Source of the DNA: JAHEKD01 sp965215945
Lineage (GTDB): Bacteria > Pseudomonadota > Gammaproteobacteria > Arenicellales > JAHEKD01
Reading direction: 5' to 3'
NCBI GenBank assembly: GCA_965215945.1
Contig: CBDCFC010000031.1
Coordinates: 1-64,000, forward strand
DNA: 64,000 bases
A program made the translations under genes and the position numbers. Under the pieces are notes generated by a model that did not search any database, was not told where the DNA came from, and saw only the letters and a program-made list of their open reading frames with translations. This document shows positions 55,228-63,825 of this stretch, one piece after another; position 1 is the first letter of the stretch; every line of letters begins with the position of its first letter.

Positions 55228-56281
55228 TAATAGTTTCCTGTTCATCTCCAAGTATACGCACTGCTTTAAACTCATCTTTAGCTACGTCAACAATGGCATA
55301 AAATCCAGCGTTCAATCCGGAGATAATCCATGGTCCTGTAGCTGCTTTTCCTTTTTTGAGTACGCTAAGATTCTCGCCCTCAAAAGCCATGTCACCGGAA
55401 CGCGCTGGGCCGAAACTGATGCGAATCGAGACATGTCCGGCTTGATCATCAGCTGGTGGCAAAGCGCTACCAAAAACTGGCTGAGGAGATGTATTCAACC
55501 CATTTTGCACCTCGGGTTTCTGGTTATGATTAGCCGATTTGGCAATTTCTATGGTACGAGTTTCCAGGTAGTTCTTTAATGCACCAGCTGTAACACCGCC
55601 TTCAGGTCGAGCGGCTTTACTTTCTAGGGCTTCAATCAATGCACGGGTGAAATGCCCGCGCACCTCCTCGGCTTTTTGATCCTCATCATCCAGAGGGAGT
55701 ATTTCTTCGTCAGTCACTGCTGCTTCATGCGCCGCAAGCATGTATTCGGTGGCGTAGCCTACAAAGGTACGGCTATTTGGCGCATTGACGCCAGGTGCTA
55801 TGGGTGCAAATGTATAATGCAGAGCGTTGCGACCTCTTGTCCGAGTACGACAACAATCCATAAACAAAATGATTTCTTTGAATATCCCCATTTCTTTGGT
55901 GCACTCTAGATAGTTCATAGAATCCAGGGCAGCCCCAGTGCGGCGCTTGGACCATTTAGCCAAGCAAAGATTAGTAGAGAAGGCAGTGTGCGCTACACCA
56001 TGACCACTAAAATATATATAGAGTCGTTCCGCATTAGCGTCTTTAGCCTTATCGAACAGACGCTTTAAGGCATCATCAATATCGTCTTGAATAGGCTTAA
56101 CCGGATTTGGAGACGACAACACCAACTCAAAATTAGCATCAGGGATGCCACCTCCGGTCTCATCATTTTTTAGCCAATTGGTAAATGCTTTCGCATCATT
56201 CTTGGCACCCTTAAGCGGATTAAAATCCGGATAGTCGTCTATTCCAACAACCAGGGCATAATGATCTTGATGCTTAGGCAT
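55211..56281 (-). CDS. Caspase-like cysteine protease (peptidase C14)
   Basis: 356 residues. YALVVGIDDYPDFNPLKGAK NDA is the caspase/metacaspase opening. The catalytic His is in YIYFSGHGVAHTA (H94), and the catalytic Cys in ILFMDCCRTR (Cys 144 by the usual D-x-C rule). After the protease domain (to about residue 240) follow a Gln/Pro-rich linker and a C-terminal beta domain (GHVSIRISFGPARSGDMAFE ... GLNAGFYAIVDV). No signal peptide, so it acts in the cytoplasm. It starts 2 bases after the hydrolase stop and overlaps the next gene. Such proteases often trigger cell death or activate partner proteins. Confidence 0.9.
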   Translation of the reverse strand: MPKHQDHYALVVGIDDYPDFNPLKGAKNDAKAFTNWLKNDETGGGIPDANFELVLSSPNPVKPIQDDIDDALKRLFDKAKDANAERLYIYFSGHGVAHTAFSTNLCLAKWSKRRTGAALDSMNYLECTKEMGIFKEIILFMDCCRTRTRGRNALHYTFAPIAPGVNAPNSRTFVGYATEYMLAAHEAAVTDEEILPLDDEDQKAEEVRGHFTRALIEALESKAARPEGGVTAGALKNYLETRTIEIAKSANHNQKPEVQNGLNTSPQPVFGSALPPADDQAGHVSIRISFGPARSGDMAFEGENLSVLKKGKAATGPWIISGLNAGFYAIVDVAKDEFKAVRILGDEQETINVHFD

Positions 56282-56283
56282 GG

Positions 56284-57711
56284 TTAACTCATCAAAATAT
56301 GACTCAAACTGTGTTGCATCTCTGGATCATTGTCAAAATCTCCATGCTTCAGAGCTGTGCAGCGCTGCCCATCACCTGCTCCGGGGTTGAGCTTGTTGGT
56401 ATCGGACAAAACTGAACGTTGCTCAGCATTTATAAATTCAGTCCATGCACGGGCAACCCCACCTGTAAACGGTTCTTTTAAGGTAGCATAACGCATCATA
56501 CCTGCTAACGGCAAATCAACCTCATCTGGTTCAAGAACTCCCGAAATAAGGTATAACAAAGAACGACTATAGGCATACGGCACCAAGATATCTTCACGCT
56601 CATAACTATCATCCATAGTGTAATAATAAAAGCGGATAAAACGCTCAGGATGGTTTGCAATCTCTTTCACTGCCAAATCGCTACGAACCGCTGCAGCCAT
56701 GAATACCACATTATTAATTTTTATAGATGGGAAATGTCGAGAAATGGAATTCAGCATATAACATATCACTATGCTACCTGCACTGTGCCCTACCAGATTT
56801 ATCGTAAACTCCGGACGCATTGATTGTAGCTTTTGAAGTGCATCGAGAAAATAAAAACCAACATGTTGTTCCTCATCGCTCAGGCCATCATTTGGGAGCC
56901 ACATAGCTTCTGCTTTGTCCTTCATATTACCCCAAACCCAAGCACCAAGGTCAGCCAAATAGTATTCACGAAGCACTTCTTCTACGATAGTACAGTGAAA
57001 ACCATGGTCTCGATCACGTACGTGCCGCTTAATAACGCGATAAGCAATTTTTGCTAGTTTTCGTGCTAGCTTAATACTGGAGAACAGGCCTTTCTCGGAT
57101 GCATCCACAACATCTTGATTCTGGCGTTCAGCAATTAAGATTTCGATTTCCTCGTCAGCTTCGATTTCTTCTTCAAACTCAGCTTCAAGTTCTTCTTTAA
57201 TGATACCCAGATCATCCTCGTTGACAGCAATATCACCACCTCGGGCAGCACCTTTTCCTGTTTCTTTAGAGTCGTAACCTATAAATGGCCTTACTTTGTT
57301 CAACTCTTCTTCAATTTCACTGTCACTTATAGGTTCGCCAGCACCTTTCGCATTCAAACCACCAAAGCGCTGAGCTGTGCGCTTCGCAACCCACTTTATC
57401 AATTTGCGATATAGCTTAGTTTCATTGAGTTTACTTAAATTATCGCGAAAAGTCTCAATCAGACCAGTTTCCCAGATAAATGCTACTGGATAGTTGTTAG
57501 CTGCAGAATAGACCGGCGCCATCATGTTAGCAACTTTGACACCATTAGACTCGGACACCAAACCACCATGGAAATGAATCGTCAAACTCGATTGGTTGTT
57601 TGAAATAAGTTGATTTACAAGATCATCAATATCGCCAGGACTGGAATGAAAATCACCTTTGGGCTCAAAAGTTCCACCAGGCCCGACATGAATTTTAGTG
57701 TGATCGACCAT
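56284..57711 (-). CDS. Alpha/beta serine hydrolase, first gene of the caspase operon
   Basis: 475 residues from the ATG at 57711 (GGAG 6 bases before; other ATGs at 57717, 57723 and 57765 are possible). SLTIHFHGGLVSESNG carries the HGG oxyanion motif and FTINLVGHSAGSIVICYML the nucleophile elbow GHSAG. A Glu/Asp-rich insert near residues 150-195 (LEAEFEEEIEADEEIEI) separates them. The C-terminal TALKHGDFDND may supply the active-site His. No signal peptide. It resembles lipase/thioesterase-type proteins of unknown substrate. It heads the three-gene operon. Confidence 0.8.
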   Translation of the reverse strand: MVDHTKIHVGPGGTFEPKGDFHSSPGDIDDLVNQLISNNQSSLTIHFHGGLVSESNGVKVANMMAPVYSAANNYPVAFIWETGLIETFRDNLSKLNETKLYRKLIKWVAKRTAQRFGGLNAKGAGEPISDSEIEEELNKVRPFIGYDSKETGKGAARGGDIAVNEDDLGIIKEELEAEFEEEIEADEEIEILIAERQNQDVVDASEKGLFSSIKLARKLAKIAYRVIKRHVRDRDHGFHCTIVEEVLREYYLADLGAWVWGNMKDKAEAMWLPNDGLSDEEQHVGFYFLDALQKLQSMRPEFTINLVGHSAGSIVICYMLNSISRHFPSIKINNVVFMAAAVRSDLAVKEIANHPERFIRFYYYTMDDSYEREDILVPYAYSRSLLYLISGVLEPDEVDLPLAGMMRYATLKEPFTGGVARAWTEFINAEQRSVLSDTNKLNPGAGDGQRCTALKHGDFDNDPEMQHSLSHILMS

Positions 57712-57869
57712 TGCCATCTCCATATTTATTTTTATATTGTTAGTTAGTAGTCCTTGCAAATTCAAGTGACTGCTTTATACATCTAGTCCTTTTTAACGAC
57801 AACTAAGCCTCGATGTCTATACACACAAAGAATAAACACCCTTTTGTCAAAAATCAACATAGTTGATCG

Positions 57870-58229
57870 TTATATAAATTTTTTAACACCAGCATAAGAA
57901 TCATTATTGTCAAAATCCATAACGATTGCAACACCATGCACAGCTCGCGTCACTGACACATAAAACTTACTTCGACTAATAGGTTTTAATTCTTCATTAT
58001 TATTCTTAATCCATTTACTCATTGGCCCTGTTGCAAAAATTAACACTCTGCTGTAAGTACAACCTTTTGAATCACCGAAGTTACGAACTGCCCTGCCCTC
58101 TATAATCCGTTTCTCTTCAGCACTATCCCTTAACTGTACACATTCAGAAAAATGATCAATATATTTTCTTGCGTCTGCAGGTTTCACGAGAAAAATTCCA
58201 TCGTGACCAGTTGTACCAACAATCTTATT
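57870..58229 (-). pseudogene. C-terminal remnant of a UvrD-like SF1 helicase
   Basis: The frame NKIVGTTGHDGIFLVKPADA R leads to DSKGCTYSRVLIFATGPM and FYVSVTRAVHGVAIVMD, which are the C-terminal motifs (V and VI) of UvrD/Rep-type helicases. The N-terminal helicase motifs, including Walker A, are missing, and the fragment joins an IS3 fragment at 58230. It is a decayed remnant, perhaps of a defence-type helicase such as those in Gabija-like systems; that link is only a guess. Confidence 0.75.
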
Positions 58230-58312
58230 AATGCCTTTTCTTCGGCTGAATATTTACGACGAGTTTTACGCTTAATTGCTTTAACTAATTTCTCTGAACT
58301 GTAATTGCTCAT
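58230..58312 (-). pseudogene. 5' fragment of an IS3-family transposase OrfA
   Basis: The ATG at 58312 gives MSNYSSEKLVKAIKRKTRRK YSAEEKALI, the N-terminus of IS3-type OrfA proteins (RRKYSAEEK). It stops being similar at about 58230, where the helicase remnant begins. It shows past IS activity in the island. Confidence 0.6.
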
Positions 58313-58341
58313 TTTTAAGATTCCAATTAATATCTAATAAA

Positions 58342-58550
58342 TTAACAGAAGTCTCTCTTAACTTTTATCTCATTTTGGTACCGTATCCTTTGATGGGAAA
58401 CAGAATTATTGGTTGGTTTTCGGTGCATCATTTCCAAAAATTGCACAAGTTGCTTGATTCTTATCTCTGCTTCTTGGAAACTGATGGCTTCACTGAACTG
58501 TTTTTGATGTAGTTCAATATATTTTCAATTGTTTCTTTTGGTGTCTCCAT
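58342..58550 (-). CDS. Possible small coiled-coil protein (one frame break)
   Basis: The ATG at 58550 encodes METPKETIENILNYIK. The neighbouring frame continues QFSEAISFQEAEIRIKQLVQ FLEMMHRKP to 58342. One A lacking in an A-run near 58500 would join them to about 70 residues. No clear ribosome site. Low-confidence call; function unknown. It lies beside the IS3 fragment and could belong to the same decayed element. Confidence 0.3.
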
Positions 58551-58671
58551 ATTTTAATAATACGAAGAACCTGAAATTAATATAGGATGGCTTTTGTCGA
58601 CGTTTTCAGGACAAGATGTCTAAGACCAAATACAAGTCATCTATGTCGTAAAGTCTAAAATTTAAGCGAGG

Positions 58672-59712
58672 CTATTGAATTTCGCCTTTAATCATAGAAA
58701 TTGTGTCCTTATATTCCATTATTAGAAAATCTCTTTCAGTGTCCATGGATTTCTGCTGTAAAGTTTGTATCGCACTTCTAGAGTCACTTATGAGCTTGGG
58801 TGATAGCTGGAGCTTTTGTTTTTTGAAAGGATTTTTTGCAAAGTTGTCCCAATGAATCGGTACAATAGTATGTGGATTCGTCACTTCTACCGTTTCATCC
58901 CAATATAATTTTTGGTCAGCGTCAGTTGATTCGTGTAAAAATCCCACACTCAGAAAAACAATATCAGCTTTTGTATTTTCCAGTTGGCTTTTCATCGCTC
59001 CAGCAGTTGTTGCAACTACTATGTTCCCATGTTCTTTATGATGTATATGCAGTCCAAATACATCGCCCGTTTTGAAATCTGTACGACTCAATGGTAAAGA
59101 TATCGAGTCGTCTACCTCCCCCTGCATCGGTTTAAGAATTTTATGCAAAATTGGATGTTTTTGTCGATCCACCTCAACATGACTAGATTGATAAATTCTC
59201 ACTACAAATTTATCAATTTCACACTTAAGACCGTTTTTTGGAACTTTTTGAAAACTGCCAGGCGATGTATTCCCTCGTAAAACATTATGCAGAATGCTGT
59301 AAGATTCTGAGCCGTATACTTTGCATTCGTTACACATGGTTGATATCAAGGGTGCATCTAGTGCATGGTCATGATGGGAATGAGTAACGAAAACAGCATC
59401 AAGATCTTCTACTTCATCTTGAGTAAGATGTTGAGTGATTTTCTGACGACGAGGCTCCATTGGCAGGAAAAATGTCCTGAAATAACCTGGTCTTGAAAGA
59501 AACCCATCTACCAACAGATTTGACGTTCCATCAGAAATATGTAATGTGGTATTTCCCAAGAACTTAATCTTGACTCCTTCAGCCCCATTGCCGATTGAGG
59601 AGGAATTTACCCGTTTAAATTCTTTATGATGGGAATTAAACGAACACGCCGCTATTCCTAAAACACATAGGATTGCCAAAACAAATTCAATTATTCGTTG
59701 CGACTTTTTCAA
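58672..59712 (-). CDS. Metallo-beta-lactamase-fold lipoprotein (UlaG/NAPE-PLD-like)
   Basis: 346 residues. Lipoprotein signal with lipobox LGIAAC. The metal motif is FVTHSHHDHALDAPLI (HxHxDH), preceded by LHISDGTSNLLVDGFLSRPG. The later metal His is in VPIHWDNFAKNPF. This arrangement is that of UlaG and the NAPE-type phospholipase D group. It is anchored in the envelope and may hydrolyse a lipid head group or another phosphodiester. It starts 18 bases after the patatin stop, so they form an operon. Confidence 0.85.
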   Translation of the reverse strand: MKKSQRIIEFVLAILCVLGIAACSFNSHHKEFKRVNSSSIGNGAEGVKIKFLGNTTLHISDGTSNLLVDGFLSRPGYFRTFFLPMEPRRQKITQHLTQDEVEDLDAVFVTHSHHDHALDAPLISTMCNECKVYGSESYSILHNVLRGNTSPGSFQKVPKNGLKCEIDKFVVRIYQSSHVEVDRQKHPILHKILKPMQGEVDDSISLPLSRTDFKTGDVFGLHIHHKEHGNIVVATTAGAMKSQLENTKADIVFLSVGFLHESTDADQKLYWDETVEVTNPHTIVPIHWDNFAKNPFKKQKLQLSPKLISDSRSAIQTLQQKSMDTERDFLIMEYKDTISMIKGEIQ

Positions 59713-59730
59713 GTCAATCTATCTAGTTCG

Positions 59731-61509
59731 TTATTCCTTACATGAAGCTTGATTGCTTCCCCCTATTCCTAAGTAGTCTCCAATGTAGCTCGAAGAAGTG
59801 TGAACAGTCCAATTAGTTAACATACTTATAGCGTTGACCTGTGGGATGTCTAAGTCAATTATTTGTCCTCCTTGCCACCAGTTTTCGAAAAAAGTTCGAA
59901 ATTGTGGGAATCGGTTAAATTTTCTCTTGTTATTTCTTAATTGTCTTGTATTTTTCCCAGCACCCTCACTTGCATCTTGCACAATGGATTCGTTCCACAC
60001 TCTTGCTTTGTCCAGGTACACCCAACAAATATTTGGAGTGTAAGTACTGTCGTTAGCATTAAAGGAGTACCGTCTTTGCGAATTGACTTTTGGTTTAATC
60101 AAGTAATTTTCACAATGCACTAGTGGCATCCCTGCTTCATGTTTTTCTTTATAGGCGTTAATTAGGGAGTCAAATCTTTTTGACCCATCATCAATCACTT
60201 CATTGTATGGGTGATCCTTCATTGCCTCTTCGCCAACGCCAAAATACGACTGTAAATCGGTTGTTATTTCGCATTTATCAGGGCTATGGCATTTTTCAGG
60301 GTTAAATTTAGTTGGAGTATTGATGAAAACCAAAATATTTTGAACTTTTCTAATCAATAGTGGCATTACGGCCAAATTATCCAAATGACCTCCATCACCA
60401 TGCGGTAACTTTTTCCATATTCTAGAATTTTCCCGATTAATAGGTTGATGATTAAATTTCGGAAAGACAAAGTTTGGCAAAAGAGGAATTCTTTCGAACC
60501 CAGCAACAGGTGCTGCGCCGCTTGCGCCTATAACATCAGCCAAAGTAAATCGACTATTTTTGTTCTTGATTGAGAAGTGTGTACCATACTTATTATTTAC
60601 TTGAAAATTTGAATTCCTTTTGTAAGCATCATATGCAAACGATTCAATATACCCACCTCCGATATGACCACCATTTTTAGTATCGAATTTTTCATTTGGC
60701 CGAATCCCTGTATACAAAGGGGTGATCTCCACAGGATAGCTATTTTTTGCTTTGCCTCCCTCGAATCCACCATCACCCTTAGTCAATGGCAACGCTGTTG
60801 CCCCAACTATTAAATAAGGTGGTTTTGACAGTGTGTCTGCTGTTACGAATAACTCTTTTGAGACACCACGGGGTTGATACTGCATTATTGTGTCGATCGA
60901 ATCTGTATTAAAAGTGAATAGCTTCTTTCTATCAATCCCAGCATCGGTTAAAAATTGCTTGCCAATAACTTGACCGTAAGCTTCATTACCCCGCCAAAGA
61001 TTCATTAGAACTTGTGGGAATACGAATCCAATATTTTCAATTGCATACGGAAGAGAATATTTCGGTGGCTCTTTTGTTAAATCCACCTCAGAAATCTTGT
61101 ATTCCACATTTGGTTCTTTCTCTTTGAGATCTCCAAGAAAATCGAACTCGCTAACGTTATGTCTGGGTTGGTAGATGTATGGAACAGCCGCCCATGCTCC
61201 GCCAGACACTGCAGAGATGTACATCGTTCTGTCCATCCAGCCGAGAGTTTCAAGTGCTTTAAGTTGGCCTATTGCCGCCGAAGCAGATCGAGTACCGCCG
61301 CCTGAAAATGCTACACCAAAAGAATTTTTCTCATTAAGATATTCCGTTACAGATCCATAATTCCTCTCAGGAAACTCGCAGGCTTCATGCATAGTCTTCC
61401 ATGCCCTCGCTTTTACTTCTAGACCTCCAGCACCAAAAGCCACGTGGTAAGAGAAAAATAGAGCAAAGGTTATCAGACTGTGAGTGATGATCCTTGTTCT
61501 TAATGTCAT
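59731..61509 (-). CDS. Secreted patatin/cPLA2-like phospholipase
   Basis: About 592 residues from the ATG at 61509, chosen because it follows AGAGGA and gives a signal peptide (IITHSLITFALFFSYHVAFG). The oxyanion motif is FGVAFSGGGTRSASAAIGQL, the nucleophile is in YISAVSGGAWAAVPY, and the catalytic Asp in LPHGDGGHLDNLAVMP. It is larger than bacterial patatins such as ExoU-core or CapV, with insertions between the catalytic residues, and is closer to the eukaryote-like cPLA2 layout. It should hydrolyse phospholipids outside the cytoplasm. Confidence 0.85.
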   Translation of the reverse strand: MTLRTRIITHSLITFALFFSYHVAFGAGGLEVKARAWKTMHEACEFPERNYGSVTEYLNEKNSFGVAFSGGGTRSASAAIGQLKALETLGWMDRTMYISAVSGGAWAAVPYIYQPRHNVSEFDFLGDLKEKEPNVEYKISEVDLTKEPPKYSLPYAIENIGFVFPQVLMNLWRGNEAYGQVIGKQFLTDAGIDRKKLFTFNTDSIDTIMQYQPRGVSKELFVTADTLSKPPYLIVGATALPLTKGDGGFEGGKAKNSYPVEITPLYTGIRPNEKFDTKNGGHIGGGYIESFAYDAYKRNSNFQVNNKYGTHFSIKNKNSRFTLADVIGASGAAPVAGFERIPLLPNFVFPKFNHQPINRENSRIWKKLPHGDGGHLDNLAVMPLLIRKVQNILVFINTPTKFNPEKCHSPDKCEITTDLQSYFGVGEEAMKDHPYNEVIDDGSKRFDSLINAYKEKHEAGMPLVHCENYLIKPKVNSQRRYSFNANDSTYTPNICWVYLDKARVWNESIVQDASEGAGKNTRQLRNNKRKFNRFPQFRTFFENWWQGGQIIDLDIPQVNAISMLTNWTVHTSSSYIGDYLGIGGSNQASCKE

Positions 61510-62071
61510 ATCAGGAATTCCTCTACCTATGCATTTAACATTGTACTTTTTTACTATTGAAGTTATGCCTACCAGGGTAGGCAAAATTTATTTACTCATC
61601 TTCTATTCAGTCTTTAGCAACCGATTAAACTTCAGAAACTCAGTATAGTAATGTTTATTTTCACTAGCAACATGTGTTGCCTGTTTCAAAAGTAAGTTAA
61701 TCCTGAACTGGATGCTATAAATTATGAAAAAGTGTAGCATTCATTTACTCTAAGCCGCATATGCCTTTAGTTATATTCTGATATCTTCCCTTTTCAAATC
61801 TCTCTTGTGTGCTATAGTGACTTAGGAGTTCGTCAGCGAGCTTTTTTATTGACCCTTCTTTCATTTGCACATTGATGAGAGTTGATTGTTATTCGCTGCC
61901 ACAATACCACTCCATTTTTCGATTTATTAAACAAATAAAAACTAGTTTTTTCACTAATATTCATCCTTTTTAAGTAGTAATCCTAACATTTCTAGTCTGG
62001 TAATCTATCATTAGCGTCAAAGCATTATTGGTAGCTAAGCGCCATTAACTTCTTAAGCATCAAACTATTAT
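61510..62071. other. Non-coding end of island 2
   Basis: About 560 AT-rich bases upstream of the patatin gene with no supported ORF. A hairpin AGTTCG-TCAG-CGAGCT followed by a T-run lies at 61827-61848 and may be a plus-strand terminator with no gene in front of it. The patatin promoter should be within 61510-61700. Confidence 0.45.
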
Positions 62072-62099
62072 CGACCCCATCATTTCTGGTGATGTGCTC
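62072..62099 (-). repeat. Degenerate tRNA anticodon/D-arm fragment with att core
   Basis: On the minus strand GAGCACATCA, a 7-base loop CCAGAAA, and TGATGGGGTCG: the D-stem end and anticodon stem of the tRNA with an altered loop. It contains the att core CGACCCCATCAT and may be a relic of an older integration or tRNA copy. Confidence 0.5.
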
Positions 62100-62260
62100 G
62101 CTTGGATTTTTGGCAGAAAACCCCTGAAAAACAGGCATAAAATGGAACAAAGAGGATTAACTTGGACAACCAAATTTGGGGAATTTACAAGTTTTTTACC
62201 CAAATAAACCCCAGTCGCATTTTTGGGTTATCATAGAGTTAGTGTAAGTCATTGATTTTA

Positions 62261-62305
62261 TGGTGGCTATGGGTAGATTCGAACTACCGACCCCATCATT
62301 ATGAG
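62261..62305 (-). repeat. tRNA-Met 3' fragment, attachment site 3
   Basis: Same 45 bases as site 1 except for compensatory changes in the T stem (GGTAG / CTACC here, GCTAG / CTAGC at site 1). The CCA end and CTCATAA anticodon loop are present, the 5' half is not. It borders island 3, whose integrase starts 171 bases to the right. Confidence 0.85.
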
Positions 62306-62425
62306 TTAAAAGGCATGGCATTTAACCTAGATTAACCAAATTAAACCAACTATAATAAACACTGTAAAATACAGTACTTAAGCAGCTTTTTAATTTAATT
62401 AGGTTTAATGACGTTTAACTCAAAA

Positions 62426-62465
62426 GGTGACCCAGGGGTGACCCAGCTTTTAAATGATGGGGTCA
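62426..62465. promoter_or_regulatory. Tandem repeats and inverted att core before the integrase
   Basis: GGTGACCCAG occurs twice with an 11-base period (62426-62446), one helical turn apart, followed by AATGATGGGGTCA (62453-62465), the att core in inverted orientation. The placement just before the integrase start fits recombinase arm and core binding, or autoregulation. Confidence 0.45.
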
Positions 62466-62475
62466 TGCAAATTCA

Positions 62476-63729
62476 GTGACTAAGAAAATAAAATTTACTA
62501 AAGCGATTTTGAACAGATTGAAAACTGCTTCAACAGGTGAGTCCTGTTACTACGATCTGCAACAACCTGGGCTATTAGTGCGAGTACGTCAAAGCGGAAG
62601 AAAATCGTTCGAAGTCAGAAAAAAACACCTTGGTAGGGCCGTAAGAGTCACGCTTGGCTCCTATCCGGATATGACTATCGAGCAGGCACGAAAAGCGGCA
62701 CGTAAGAAACTAAATGTATTGAGCGATGGTGAAAATCCGAATATTTTAAATCGAATAAAAAAAGCCGAATCAATTACTTTAATTGAAAGCTTAAATGAGT
62801 ATCTTGAATCAAGGGAAATAGGAAGTTCACCATTACGCCCTAATACCGTTGCCCACTACAGAAGATCGGTTGAAAACAATCTTAAGCCCTGGTGCAACCG
62901 CCCCATCTCTTCTATCACTCGTACTGAAATTCAAAATAAGCATAAATCACTGGTCAAGCATTCGGTCAGCACAGCCGATTACACCATGCGGACATTTAGA
63001 ATTATCTTCAATTATATTGCTGATACTTACAGAGACCAACATGGCCGTAAAATCCTAATTGACAACCCGGTATCTCAATTAAATTCAAACAAAGCTTGGA
63101 GTCGTAATATAGCGCGTGACAATATCATTGAAGATGTGGAATTGCCAAAGTGGTTTGAATCAGTCACAACCATGCCATCGTGGATAACAGCTTTGAACTC
63201 CGATCCAATTGCCATGCGGGATTATTTGCTATTCGTATTATTCACAGGCTTACGAAGGCGTGAAGCTTCGAATATCCAAAAAGATTGGATTAGTAATGAT
63301 GTTCTAACGATTCCTGGTGACTACACTAAAAACCGGCAGGATCATTCATTGCCAATGCCTAAGTTTTTGATGGAATTAATCAATCGTCGAATTTCTGATG
63401 AAACTGAATACTTATTCCCAGGCCGCGATCCAAACAAACCACTTGCCGAGCCTAAACGCGTCGTCGCTAAAATTAGAGAACACGCAGGGATTTACTTCAC
63501 TGTCCACGATCTTAGACGAACATTTGCCAGTATTGCAGGAAAAATTGTAGCTAAAGAATATGTGATCAAACGCCTTTTAAACCATAAGCCAAGCCAGAAT
63601 GACGTCACAGCAAGCAACTATATTAACTTAACCGTTGATGACCTCAGAGAGCCAATGAAGAAGATTACTGATTACATTTTGCTAATTGCCAAGCAGAAAG
63701 AAGCAAAAGTTATACAGCTTCACAACTAA
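62476..63729 (+). CDS. Tyrosine recombinase, island integrase (P4-type)
   Basis: 417 residues, GTG start. The N-terminal DUF4102-like domain GLLVRVRQSGRKSFEVRKKH and VTLGSYPDMTIEQARKAARK is typical of integrases that use tRNA genes. Catalytic residues: Arg in LFTGLRRREASNI, His-x-x-Arg in TVHDLRRTFASIAG, His in LLNHKPSQND and Tyr in ASNYINLTVDDLR. It probably inserts the rightmost island at the tRNA-Met 3' end whose fragment lies 170 bases upstream. Not related to integron integrases. Confidence 0.95.
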   Translation: MTKKIKFTKAILNRLKTASTGESCYYDLQQPGLLVRVRQSGRKSFEVRKKHLGRAVRVTLGSYPDMTIEQARKAARKKLNVLSDGENPNILNRIKKAESITLIESLNEYLESREIGSSPLRPNTVAHYRRSVENNLKPWCNRPISSITRTEIQNKHKSLVKHSVSTADYTMRTFRIIFNYIADTYRDQHGRKILIDNPVSQLNSNKAWSRNIARDNIIEDVELPKWFESVTTMPSWITALNSDPIAMRDYLLFVLFTGLRRREASNIQKDWISNDVLTIPGDYTKNRQDHSLPMPKFLMELINRRISDETEYLFPGRDPNKPLAEPKRVVAKIREHAGIYFTVHDLRRTFASIAGKIVAKEYVIKRLLNHKPSQNDVTASNYINLTVDDLREPMKKITDYILLIAKQKEAKVIQLHN

Positions 63730-63825
63730 CGATCATGCCAGATCTAGGCTCACTACCGAAAACCACCACCCTAGTGGCTGACCTGGTTGTTAACTTAATA
63801 GGGATGTACTAAGGGAAGACAGATA

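Larger units (their letters stand above)
45724..62305. mobile_element. Tandem genomic islands bounded by tRNA-Met 3' fragments
   Basis: The same 45-base tRNA 3' fragment occurs at 45724-45768 and 62261-62305 in the same orientation, with an 18-base core copy at 53252. This divides accessory DNA into an efflux island (45.8-53.2 kb) and a caspase/patatin island (53.3-62.2 kb). A third island starts after 62305 with its integrase at 62476. Left of 45724 lies ordinary chromosome. The 5' half of the tRNA is absent from every copy, so an intact minus-strand tRNA gene is expected further right. Confidence 0.75.

Noticed and set aside
53458..57711. Type III CRISPR-associated caspase system
   Set aside because: No CRISPR repeats, Cas10, Csm or Cmr genes are visible anywhere in the window.
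62476..63729. Integron integrase for the cassette array
   Set aside because: It has a DUF4102-type N-terminus and P4-integrase motifs, lacks the integron-specific insert, and lies 36 kb away beside a tRNA att site.
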